Part shown: piece after piece, positions 6,993 to 13,751 of the stretch | How the letters are laid out: each line of letters begins with the position of its first letter | Position numbering within the stretch: the first letter of the stretch is position 1 | Source of the DNA: Kiritimatiellales bacterium | GTDB taxonomy: Bacteria > Verrucomicrobiota > Kiritimatiellia > Kiritimatiellales > Pontiellaceae | Length of the DNA: 26,112 bases | Assembly: GCA_021734595.1 (NCBI GenBank) | Contig: JAIPIO010000010.1 | Coordinates: forward strand, 1-26,112 | Reading direction: 5' to 3' | Notes under the pieces: model-generated | What the model was told of the DNA's origin: nothing | The model's input: only the letters and a program-made list of their open reading frames with translations | Database searches by the model: none | Program-made: the position numbers and the translations under genes

Positions 6993-7787
6993 TTAATGGC
7001 CGGTGTTATTGAATTCCATACCCGGCTTGCTGAAGCGAACATGGTTGTGGTAGGTGGCCACTTCGACCACGATGGCGCCGTCGGGGCCGGCCACCTGGCC
7101 GTGCCAGGATTCCGGATCCTTCAGGCTGTACATTTGGTTGGTCTTCGCATCGCGCCGGGAGATATACTTTGAGTGGAACCAGTCTTCACCGTATCCCCAC
7201 GGGCGCTTTTCCTTAGGCCATTCGCTGATGAGCACTTCATCCCCGTGCTGGTATTCGCCAAAAAAGTCGACTTGTCCGTAGCGCACCTGCCAAGATTCCA
7301 TCTTGGGCGGATAACCTTCCGGACCGCCGATATGGCTGTGTTCCGGCAGCGTCTGGCCCGGCAGCAGATAGATGTCGTGAAGCAGATAGCCGAATTGGTT
7401 GTCCTTGTATTGCCCTTTGTATGTCCCGGAGCCCGTGCTCTTGTACTCGCCGTGTTCGTTGATCCAGAAAATACCGCCCATGCCCAGCGCCATGATATCG
7501 CCTTGGTTGAAGTCGCACACCCAGAAGTCGTCCGTTTTCAGGATATCCGGCACCGGATAATTGAAATGCTCGAACATGTCGAAATATGCCTGCTTGATTG
7601 CCGCGAGATCGGCTTTTCCACCTTTATAATAATCATTCTTGTTCAACTTCACCATCTCCTTTTCACAGTTGCAGCATTCACCTTTTTTACAATTCCCGGC
7701 TTTTGTGGTAGCGCACCCCGTCAGGATACCCGTTGCCACTGTTGCCAGTCCGTAAACAACTGTTGATCTTTTTACCTTAATACTCAT
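6993..7787 (-). CDS. Lipoprotein cupin of the D-lyxose ketol-isomerase type
   Basis: 264 residues. A lipoprotein signal ends in LTGC (lipobox Cys25), followed at once by a cysteine cluster NCKKGECCNCEK. The body matches the cupin sugar isomerases (B. subtilis YdaE / E. coli O157 D-lyxose isomerase): LLPGQTLPEHSH with His150 and His152, a Glu in GPEGY or KMESW, RYGQVDFFGEY, and DPESWHG with His229, giving the 3-His/1-Glu manganese site. Known members interconvert D-lyxose/D-xylulose or D-mannose/D-fructose and are cytosolic; an outer-membrane or periplasmic lipoprotein form is unusual. The AAGGAGG site is 6 bases before ATG 7787 and only 3 before the adjacent ATG 7790, so 7787 is chosen. First gene of the unit. 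Family good, substrate unknown. Confidence 0.8.
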   Translation of the reverse strand: MSIKVKRSTVVYGLATVATGILTGCATTKAGNCKKGECCNCEKEMVKLNKNDYYKGGKADLAAIKQAYFDMFEHFNYPVPDILKTDDFWVCDFNQGDIMALGMGGIFWINEHGEYKSTGSGTYKGQYKDNQFGYLLHDIYLLPGQTLPEHSHIGGPEGYPPKMESWQVRYGQVDFFGEYQHGDEVLISEWPKEKRPWGYGEDWFHSKYISRRDAKTNQMYSLKDPESWHGQVAGPDGAIVVEVATYHNHVRFSKPGMEFNNTGH

Positions 7788-7805
7788 CATACACCTCCTT
7801 TAGTG

Positions 7806-7840
7806 TTGATCTATATTACAAACACAGTTATATAAAACAA
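7806..7840. promoter_or_regulatory. Overlapping divergent sigma-70-type promoters
   Basis: Minus strand: -35 TTGTTT (7835-7840), 16-base spacer, -10 TAATAT (7813-7818), 25 bases before the cupin start. Plus strand: -35 TTGATC (7806-7811), 17-base spacer, -10 TATATA (7829-7834), 34 bases before the thioesterase start. The two hexamer sets interleave, so RNA polymerase could hold only one at a time. Based on consensus likeness only. Confidence 0.45.
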
Positions 7841-7868
7841 ATAACCCGCTGTCATGGAAGGAAAAAAA

Positions 7869-8321
7869 ATGAAAAAAACCCATCTTGAAACCTCCCGTCT
7901 CTTCGACGCCATCGTTCCGGCCCAAGCCATGCAGATCAGCATCGGGAAATATACCGGAAGTAGCCTCATATTGGAAGCTCCGCTTTTACCGAATATCAAC
8001 GACAAGGGAACCGCCTTCGCCGGCAGCATTTCCTCCCTGCTGACACTGGCGGGATGGGGGCTGGCCACCCTGCGGTTGCGCGATGCCAATATCATGGCAA
8101 CGGTTGCGGTTGCCAAAAGCGAAACCGATTTTAAGCGACCAGTCACGTCCGGCTTCAGTGCCGTTGCGCAAATCAGCGACGAAGAGCTTGAACAACTGGT
8201 GGCGCAATTGTCGGCCGGATCCCGCGGCCGGATCAGCATTAATACGGAACTCTGGTCGGCGGATGAGCTCTGCGCGACGATGCACGCGCACTACGTCGCG
8301 TTTCCAGCCTCTGGAAAATAA
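7869..8321 (+). CDS. YiiD C-terminal-type hotdog thioesterase
   Basis: 150 residues, consisting of the single hotdog domain that forms the C-terminal half of E. coli YiiD; the acetyltransferase half is absent. The signature PNINDKGTAFAGSISSLLTLAGW lies at residues 41-63, where the Asn-x-Asn-Asp loop and the long hotdog helix meet. The fold hydrolyses or binds acyl thioesters; the acyl substrate is not known. ATG 7869 is chosen because GGAAGG lies 7 bases upstream; an in-frame ATG at 7854 has no such site. The last codons, for FPASGK and the stop, lie inside or beside a twin-dyad repeat at 8302, so the repeat appears to have supplied the end of the protein. Divergent from the cupin operon. Confidence 0.83.
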   Translation: MKKTHLETSRLFDAIVPAQAMQISIGKYTGSSLILEAPLLPNINDKGTAFAGSISSLLTLAGWGLATLRLRDANIMATVAVAKSETDFKRPVTSGFSAVAQISDEELEQLVAQLSAGSRGRISINTELWSADELCATMHAHYVAFPASGK

Positions 8322-8337
8322 GTTCCAGACATTGTAA
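8302..8337. repeat. Twin-dyad TTCCA element, copy 2
   Basis: TTCCAGCCTCTGGAA at 8302-8316 and the decayed TTCCAGACATTGTAA at 8323-8337, centres 21 bp apart. The first dyad encodes the last residues of the thioesterase and the spacer contains its stop codon. Confidence 0.75.
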
Positions 8338-8372
8338 AAGCGGGGGCCGGGAGCGGGGAGCATGGAGTTGAG

Positions 8373-8408
8373 TTCCAATCCTTGGAAGAACTTCTCCGGC
8401 CATTGGAA
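8373..8408. repeat. Twin-dyad TTCCA element, copy 3
   Basis: TTCCAATCCTTGGAA at 8373-8387 and CTCCGGCCATTGGAA at 8394-8408, spacing 21 bp; the left arm of the second dyad has two changes. Confidence 0.75.
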
Positions 8409-8418
8409 CTTTTCCCGA

Positions 8419-8439
8419 TACGCAAGACGCAATACGCAA
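8419..8439. repeat. Three 7-bp tandem repeats
   Basis: TACGCAA, GACGCAA, TACGCAA in direct tandem, lying between two twin-dyad elements. Short; possibly slippage. Confidence 0.55.
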
Positions 8440-8445
8440 CAGTTT

Positions 8446-8481
8446 TTCCAACGTCTGGAAAAACATTTCCAATCCGGTTTC
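8446..8481. repeat. Twin-dyad TTCCA element, copy 4
   Basis: TTCCAACGTCTGGAA at 8446-8460 and a half-decayed TTCCAATCCGGTTTC at 8467-8481, again 21 bp apart. Confidence 0.65.
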
Positions 8482-8513
8482 GTTGCTCTTCGCCGCGACA
8501 CGTGTCTGGCATA

Positions 8514-8537
8514 TTTCACACTTGTGCAAGTGCGAAA
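8514..8537. terminator. Hairpin just beyond the IclR stop codon
   Basis: Arms TTTCACACTTG and CAAGTGCGAAA pair over 11 bp with one mismatch around two bases. It begins one base after the IclR-type gene ends (minus strand). No T-run follows, so it may be a weak terminator, an mRNA end or a protein-binding dyad. Confidence 0.4.
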
Positions 8538-8538
8538 T

Positions 8539-9360
8539 TCAGCCCTCTTCAACGATCGGCGCGGCGTCCATGGCGTTGTGGCCCATGCGGACGGAGATCA
8601 TGTCGGCGTAGCGACGCATGATCTGCCCGAATTCGTCGAAGCGGACGGCGGGCAGGCGGTCGGAGGGTCCGGTGGCCCAGATGGCGGCGATGGGATAGCC
8701 GTACTGGTCGAACACGGGCGCGCCGATGCAGTGGGCGCCGTGGATCTGTTCGGCGCGGTCGAGCGCGTAGCCCAGCTCCCGGACGGTTTCGAGTTCCTTT
8801 TTGTACGCCCGGCGACTGGTAATGGTGTTTTCGTTGAATCGCTCAAACGGGGCTTCATCGAGAATCAGCTTCTGTTCGTTTTCCGGCAGGTAGGCGAGGA
8901 TGGCCTTGCAGGGCGCGGCGCAGTTGATCGGCAGCCGCAGGCCGGGGTCGATGGTGAACTTGAATGGATGCAGACCGAGCACCTGCTCGATCACCACGCC
9001 TTCGTGTTCGATCATGCTGCCGATGAAGATGGATTCCTTAATTTCGTCGCGGCACTCGCGCATGATGTCCATGGCAAATTCGATGAAGCGGGTTTCGCCG
9101 AAGCTGCGGCATCCCATCAGCAGCAGCTTTTTGCTGAGGCTGAAGCGCTTCTGGGCGTCGCGCACGAGGAATCCGTGGTTGAGCAGGGTCATGGTGATGC
9201 GGAAGACGCTGTTCTTGGAAAGTTCCAGATCATCGGTAAGCTCGGTGATGCTGCGGCCCTTCGGGAAATCCAGCAGATGCTCCATAATCACCAGTGCGCG
9301 TTCCAGGTTGGGCACCTTGTAGCGGCTGTCCTTGAATGTTTCCTGCGGATGGTTGCTCAT
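8539..9360 (-). CDS. IclR-family transcriptional regulator
   Basis: 273 residues. An N-terminal winged helix (about 15-80) reads VPNLERALVIMEHLL, ITELTDDLELSKNSVFRITMTLLNHGFLVRD, with the usual IclR turn. The C-terminal effector domain (about 95-265) contains GVVIEQVLG, LRLPINCAAPCKAILAYLP, the ITSRRAYKKELETVRELGYALD segment and the GAPVFDQYGYPIAAIWATGPSDRL strand, all typical of IclR GAF-like domains that bind small organic acids or sugars. The ribosome site is AAAGGAAG, 5 bases before ATG. It is divergent from the fucosidase-sulfatase pair by 116 bases and is the only classical catabolic regulator near the dhaK unit, so it could act on either; the sequence does not decide. Confidence 0.92.
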   Translation of the reverse strand: MSNHPQETFKDSRYKVPNLERALVIMEHLLDFPKGRSITELTDDLELSKNSVFRITMTLLNHGFLVRDAQKRFSLSKKLLLMGCRSFGETRFIEFAMDIMRECRDEIKESIFIGSMIEHEGVVIEQVLGLHPFKFTIDPGLRLPINCAAPCKAILAYLPENEQKLILDEAPFERFNENTITSRRAYKKELETVRELGYALDRAEQIHGAHCIGAPVFDQYGYPIAAIWATGPSDRLPAVRFDEFGQIMRRYADMISVRMGHNAMDAAPIVEEG

Positions 9361-9431
9361 GGAGACTTCCTTTGCGCTTTTAAATTGTACTTTTCTTCAA
9401 CGGGTCTTCTTGCTACACTTTATGCTGCTGT

Positions 9432-9472
9432 TTGACTAGTATTTTCTTGTTTATCATATAGAAGGAGGGTCG
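9432..9472 (+). promoter_or_regulatory. Possible promoter and ribosome site of the fucosidase gene
   Basis: TTGACT at 9432-9437 is a good -35; the AT-rich TATCATATA at 9452-9460 is a poor -10 at 14-17 bases. AGGAGG follows, about 9 bases before the ATG at 9477. The ribosome site is convincing, the promoter only possible. Confidence 0.35.
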
Positions 9473-9476
9473 GCGA

Positions 9477-11045
9477 ATGAAGTATATTGCGGCAGTTCTA
9501 CTGGCAACAATCGTTGTTTTTGGCATGGCGGTTTCGGTTGATGCCATGGGAGGCAAGGCATCGGTGAAGGTGTACGAACCGACGTGGGAATCGCTCGCCA
9601 CGCACGAGGTGCCGGAGTGGCTGCAGGATGCCAAGTTCGGAATTTATGCCCACTGGGGACTCTACTCGATTCCCGCCTTTGGAAACGAGTGGTACGCCAT
9701 GCGGATGTATGATGGCGCGACGAAGAACAAACTCGGCAAGGAAATCTATGAACACCATCTCAAAAAATACGGCGGGCCGGCCAAGTTTGGCTACAAGGAG
9801 TTTGCTCCGATGTTCAAGGCCGAAAAATACGATCCGGCCCGCTGGGCGGATCTGATTGCCAAGTCCGGCGCGCGCTATGCCGGCATCGCGGTGGTGCACC
9901 ACGACGGCTTCGGGCTGTGGGACAGCGACGTCAACACCTGGAACGCCGGCAAGATGGGGCCGAAGCGCGACCTCTACGGTGAGCTGGTGACGGAACTGCG
10001 CAAAAAGAACGACATGCGGATCATTGCCACCTTCCACCACATCCGCACCTTCGACTGGTATCTGCCAACCAGCGAGAAGGAAATTGAACGCGGCCGGAAA
10101 GAGGGCTGGGACCTGTTCGATCCGGCCAACAAGGAAATGTACTGGAACCGCTACATCGGCACCTACGAGGAATTCATGGCGCAGTGGCAGGCCAAGGTGC
10201 GCGAGGTCGTCGACAAGTACCAGCCGGACCTGCTCTGGTTTGACGGGGGGAAATTCCAAGAAGACGGCGCCATCGGTGACGTGCAGGAAATCCTGGCGTA
10301 CTACCTCAACCGCGCCGAGCAGTGGGGCAAGCCGGTGGAAGTACTGAACAAACTGCCCAGCAGCATGTTGTTCAACTTTCCGGAAAATTTCGGAATGCTG
10401 ACCTACGAGGAGGGGCGCGACCGCGGCCCGGTGGTGGAACGTCCGTGGGTGGACGACATGAAAATCAGCGTGTTCTCGTGGGGATATGTGGAAGGGCAGG
10501 AGTACAAGCCCGCCGACGAAATCGTCGACGGATTGATCGACCGCGTTAGCCGCGGCGGTGGACTGCTGCTTTCGCTCTGTCCGAAGGCCGACGGCTCGCT
10601 CACCCCGGAACAGGAAAAGGCGCTGGTGGAGATGGGCGCGTGGCTGAAAACCAACGATGAAGCCATCTTCGGCACCCGCCCGTGGCGCATCCATGCCGAG
10701 GGTCCCTCGCCGGAAGAGCGGATTGTCCGTTCCAAGAAAGGAAAACATCCCTCTTGGATTTTCGACCAATGCGACGGCAAGGACATCCGCTTCACGATGA
10801 ATGGAAACCACCTCTATGCCATTACACTCGGCTGGCCCGAAGGCGGCAAGCTCGACATTAAGACGCTGAAGATGAAGACGAAAGTCGGCGAAGCGGGAAT
10901 CAAATCCATTTCCCTGCTGGGCTGCGGCGATCAGGTTCAGTGGACCCGGGACGATTCCGGAATGCACATCACGATGCCGAAGGTAAACAAGGACGGCCTG
11001 GCCTACGCCTTCAAGATCGAGCCCAAGGGCGCACTGGTTAAATAG
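9477..11045 (+). CDS. GH29 alpha-L-fucosidase, secreted
   Basis: 522 residues. A signal peptide covers residues 1-23 (MKYIAAVLLATIVVFGMAVS, VDA-M). The GH29 barrel follows: FGIYAHWGLYSIPAFGNEWYA (split at about 54-73), AGIAVVHHDGFGLWDS with the His pair at 141-142, TFHHIRTFDW, and PDLLWFDGG with Asp256 as the expected nucleophile. After the barrel, GGGLLLSLCPKADGSL is the conserved late GH29 segment, then a C-terminal beta domain from about 400. It removes alpha-L-fucose or related 6-deoxysugars from glycans. A sulfatase gene follows 71 bases later on the same strand with a twin-dyad repeat between; the pairing fits degradation of sulfated fucan-like glycans. Confidence 0.93.
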   Translation: MKYIAAVLLATIVVFGMAVSVDAMGGKASVKVYEPTWESLATHEVPEWLQDAKFGIYAHWGLYSIPAFGNEWYAMRMYDGATKNKLGKEIYEHHLKKYGGPAKFGYKEFAPMFKAEKYDPARWADLIAKSGARYAGIAVVHHDGFGLWDSDVNTWNAGKMGPKRDLYGELVTELRKKNDMRIIATFHHIRTFDWYLPTSEKEIERGRKEGWDLFDPANKEMYWNRYIGTYEEFMAQWQAKVREVVDKYQPDLLWFDGGKFQEDGAIGDVQEILAYYLNRAEQWGKPVEVLNKLPSSMLFNFPENFGMLTYEEGRDRGPVVERPWVDDMKISVFSWGYVEGQEYKPADEIVDGLIDRVSRGGGLLLSLCPKADGSLTPEQEKALVEMGAWLKTNDEAIFGTRPWRIHAEGPSPEERIVRSKKGKHPSWIFDQCDGKDIRFTMNGNHLYAITLGWPEGGKLDIKTLKMKTKVGEAGIKSISLLGCGDQVQWTRDDSGMHITMPKVNKDGLAYAFKIEPKGALVK

Positions 11046-11048
11046 GAG

Positions 11049-11084
11049 TTCCAGATATTGGAAAAAGGTTTCCAATCACTGGAG
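11049..11084. repeat. Twin-dyad TTCCA element, copy 5
   Basis: TTCCAGATATTGGAA at 11049-11063 and TTCCAATCACTGGAG at 11070-11084, 21 bp apart. It begins 3 bases after the fucosidase stop codon and lies between it and the sulfatase gene. Confidence 0.85.
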
Positions 11085-11116
11085 GGCGCGCTATAAATCT
11101 TCCTTTTGGAGAAACC

Positions 11117-12712
11117 TTGAAGGATTATAAGGCAGCATGCGGGAAGAGTCTGCCGCGGCGGGAGTTTCTGAAGCGCGGCGGGGCGGGAGCAGTGGCAACA
11201 CCGGCGGTGTTTAGCATTGTCGGTTACCACGAGAAGCCGAACATTGTCTATTTCTTTTCCGACACTCACCGCTGGGGCGCCATGCCCTATGCGCAGACGC
11301 CTGCCATCCAAACGCCCAACATGCAGCAGATGCTTTCCCAGGGGATGTCGATGGACCGCTGCTACACCAACCTGCCGATCTGCACCCCGTACCGTGCCAT
11401 CCTGATGACCGGCCGCTGGCCGTGGCAGCAGGGGCTGATCGCCAACCACATGGAACTGGCGCGGCGAGTGGATATGCCGGGCGACGCGCAGTATGGCACG
11501 CTGGGCTGGATGTTTGTGCATGCGGGTTACCAGACCGCCTATTTCGGGAAATGGCACCTTGGCGGCACCGATGCCCGTCCGTTCGGTTGGCAGAAATCCA
11601 TTATCTGGAGCGGAACCAACGACCACGACGGGCCGAACACTTATAAAATTGACGGCGGTACCGCAATTACCTGGAATGGCATCAGCAATTCGACCGCCAC
11701 CACCCGGCAGGCGCTCGACTGGCTGGAGACCGAAGCCGACCGGTCAAAACCGTTTTTCATGATGGTTTCCGTGAATCCGCCGCACGGCGGCATGCGGGAT
11801 GCCCGGGATGATATGAAGGCGCTCTATCCCGATGAAACCGCGCTGCCGTACCATCCGAACGACGAAGTGCGCAACTGGGCCGACCACCAAGGCTACCACG
11901 CCCTGACCAGCGGAGTGGATGACGATCTGGGATTGGTTATGCAGGCGCTGGAGGATCGGGGGCTGAGCAACAACACCATTCTGGTCTACACCTCCGACCA
12001 CGGCGGCATGGGCGGCGTGCGGGGCATCGGCTACGGCAGCAAGCGCTATCCCTACGACGAATCGTCGCGCGTTCCGTTCCTGATCCGCTGGCCGCGGCGC
12101 ATTCCGTCCAACCAGCGGCGGAACACGCTCTTTTCCTCGATCGATATTTTCCCCACGCTCTGCTCGTTGGCCAACACGAAAATATGGCTGGAACGCAGTG
12201 CGCACCCGGATGCGCCGCAGTCGCTTGCCTATCTGCAATCGCTTCCGGGCGTGGACCATTCGAAGAATTTGCGCAACCGTTTTGGCGGCCCCGACCCCGA
12301 CTCTGTTTTTGTGATGCACATTTCCGTGATGAACAAGAACAGTGCACCTTTTCCGCTGCTCCACCGGACCGTTGTCTCAAAGGACTATCTGTATTCCGTT
12401 GCCAAGGAAGGGGAATACGGGCTGTATGAACATGCGGAAGGTTACCAGGTAACCAACCTCGTTGAGGATCCGGCCCATGCCGCCGCCAAGGCCGCATTGC
12501 GTACCCGGCTGGGGCAGTGGATTGCCGAAGCCGAAACGCCCTTTACCGACAACTGGTTTGCCAATGTGAGCGGCTCGAAGATGGAGAGCTGGTTCGGCCC
12601 GCAGGGCAACCTGAACCACCCGAATCCCGGTGATGACGGTATTTTCCGTTTGGATGACATTGCGGGGGTTGTGCCGGCGGGCACGGATAATTTCACTCCT
12701 CCGGGTCCCTGA
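11117..12712 (+). CDS. Type I (formylglycine) sulfatase, Tat-exported
   Basis: 531 residues from a TTG start; TTTTGGAG lies 5 bases upstream, and no ATG fits before the conserved N-terminus. PRREFLKRGGAGAV (13-26) is a twin-arginine signal. The sulfatase domain opens NIVYFFSDTHRWGAMPY; the modification site is CTPYR at 89-93, so Cys89 would be converted to formylglycine, followed by ILMTGRWPWQQG. Further landmarks are TAYFGKWHLGG, VSVNPPHGG, and YTSDHGGMGG (metal-binding Asp-His). The second Asp of the usual DD pair is Thr here, as in the SDxHR variants. It hydrolyses sulfate esters of carbohydrates outside the cytoplasm; an anaerobic or FGE maturase must be encoded elsewhere. Its last 20 bases overlap the end of the convergent DUF1648 gene. 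Confidence 0.93.
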   Translation: MKDYKAACGKSLPRREFLKRGGAGAVATPAVFSIVGYHEKPNIVYFFSDTHRWGAMPYAQTPAIQTPNMQQMLSQGMSMDRCYTNLPICTPYRAILMTGRWPWQQGLIANHMELARRVDMPGDAQYGTLGWMFVHAGYQTAYFGKWHLGGTDARPFGWQKSIIWSGTNDHDGPNTYKIDGGTAITWNGISNSTATTRQALDWLETEADRSKPFFMMVSVNPPHGGMRDARDDMKALYPDETALPYHPNDEVRNWADHQGYHALTSGVDDDLGLVMQALEDRGLSNNTILVYTSDHGGMGGVRGIGYGSKRYPYDESSRVPFLIRWPRRIPSNQRRNTLFSSIDIFPTLCSLANTKIWLERSAHPDAPQSLAYLQSLPGVDHSKNLRNRFGGPDPDSVFVMHISVMNKNSAPFPLLHRTVVSKDYLYSVAKEGEYGLYEHAEGYQVTNLVEDPAHAAAKAALRTRLGQWIAEAETPFTDNWFANVSGSKMESWFGPQGNLNHPNPGDDGIFRLDDIAGVVPAGTDNFTPPGP

Positions 12713-13241
12713 TGCGGAAACGATCCATCTTGTGTTCGTCCGGAATCCGGAAGGTCAGGACGATTCTCAGGCACCAGTAGGCGCTGTATAGCATAAACAA
12801 TACAAAAACCGGCATGAACAGCTGTTCATTGAAACGGACCGGGTCGGACAGGTTTGCCTGAAGTGCCAGAACGCCGGTGAAGAACAGGAACAGAAACATC
12901 GCCGTGCCGAACTGCCACATCAAGCCGGTAATCATCGCGGCGGCTTTTGGCCGGTTTTTTTCGGTCAGCCAGTAATTCTTGTTGGGCAGATTGATCCAGC
13001 GGGCTGGTATCTTCAAAACTACAAGCGGCGTGAAATACAGCGAACAGAACAGCACCAGTTCGGTGAGGATCATGAGGAATGCGTTGAAATATCCTGTTGC
13101 CCAGCCGTTCGGTGCTCCGCCCGCTCCGAAATGAATCGCCATTCGCTCCGGGAAAAGAACCAGCGAAACCAGCGTCAGCAACACATTTGCTATAAAGGAT
13201 GCTATGAATAGTATGCGCATTGACGGTGCTTCCCCGCGCAT
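12693..13241 (-). CDS. DUF1648-domain membrane protein
   Basis: 182 residues with four hydrophobic segments (about 9-27, 51-77, 105-128 and 142-162). The DUF1648 signature lies after the first helix: LFPERMAIHFGAGGAPNGWAT, where Pro-x-Arg-x-x-x-His-Phe and a Gly-x-Pro-Asn/Gly-x-Trp turn are typical. Function of the family is not known; some members are linked to peptide or bacteriocin self-protection. The chosen start (13241) lies 3 bases after the stop of the ferritin-like gene, which suggests translational coupling; ATG 13220 is an alternative. Last gene of a four-gene unit headed by a secreted metalloprotease; its end overlaps the sulfatase end on the other strand. Confidence 0.8.
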   Translation of the reverse strand: MRGEAPSMRILFIASFIANVLLTLVSLVLFPERMAIHFGAGGAPNGWATGYFNAFLMILTELVLFCSLYFTPLVVLKIPARWINLPNKNYWLTEKNRPKAAAMITGLMWQFGTAMFLFLFFTGVLALQANLSDPVRFNEQLFMPVFVLFMLYSAYWCLRIVLTFRIPDEHKMDRFRIRDPEE

Positions 13242-13244
13242 CGG

Positions 13245-13712
13245 TTACAGACCTTGTTCCTCCATATAGGCGGTGATGCGGTCGGCGTGCGCGTTGTCAT
13301 CCATGTTCAACTGCTGGAAAACCGAATCCAAGCGTGTTTTTGGTTTTCTGCCCATAAACTTTTTATAGTGGCTCTCGCCAGCCAGTTTCTCTACTTCAAC
13401 CGCCTTGCGAAATGCCTCCTTGCGGGAGGGGGCCTTCTTTCTGTAGCGGGTGATTAGCGTGGTGAGTTTGGCGTTGTCTTTCACAAGATCTTCGATGGAG
13501 TCCGAGATCAGGTCGTAAGGGAAGTTTCCCCGTGTCGCAAAGCTATCCCTCGCTGACCGGATCAGGGCGGCATGGTTCTTCTCCTCCCGGTACAATTCCC
13601 GCCACAGATCGGCGTCCTGCGGGAACGCGGCTTGAAAAATCCGGTACAACTCGGCCACATTGAGTTCGAGTTGAATGCTTTCGTCTATCAGTGAGAAGTT
13701 CTGCTCAATCAT
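13245..13712 (-). CDS. Ferritin-like (rubrerythrin-type) diiron protein
   Basis: 155 residues, mostly helical. Ligands expected of a ferritin-like four-helix bundle are present: Glu16 or Glu21 in the first helix (LELNVAELYRIF), Glu44-x-x-His47 in EEKNHA, Glu106/Glu108 in the third helix (VEVEKLAGESHYKKF), and Asp139-x-x-His142 in DDNAHADRI, where Asp replaces the usual Glu. No rubredoxin CxxC domain follows, so it is not a full rubrerythrin. Possible roles are peroxide reduction or iron handling in an anaerobe. It lies 39 bases after the S9 peptidase gene and 3 bases before the DUF1648 gene. Fold likely, function open. Confidence 0.75.
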   Translation of the reverse strand: MIEQNFSLIDESIQLELNVAELYRIFQAAFPQDADLWRELYREEKNHAALIRSARDSFATRGNFPYDLISDSIEDLVKDNAKLTTLITRYRKKAPSRKEAFRKAVEVEKLAGESHYKKFMGRKPKTRLDSVFQQLNMDDNAHADRITAYMEEQGL

Positions 13713-13751
13713 ACATCACACTCCATCGGAACATGCTCGCAGATTGCAGGG

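Noticed and set aside
8302..8481. Clustered short repeats as a possible CRISPR array
   Set aside because: The repeats are 15-bp palindromes with a 6-base spacer, variable centres and no cas genes nearby.
9498..11075. A 525-codon open frame on the minus strand opposite the fucosidase
   Set aside because: It mirrors the codon pattern of the GH29 gene, has no domain likeness, and the plus-strand protein has a signal peptide and all GH29 motifs.
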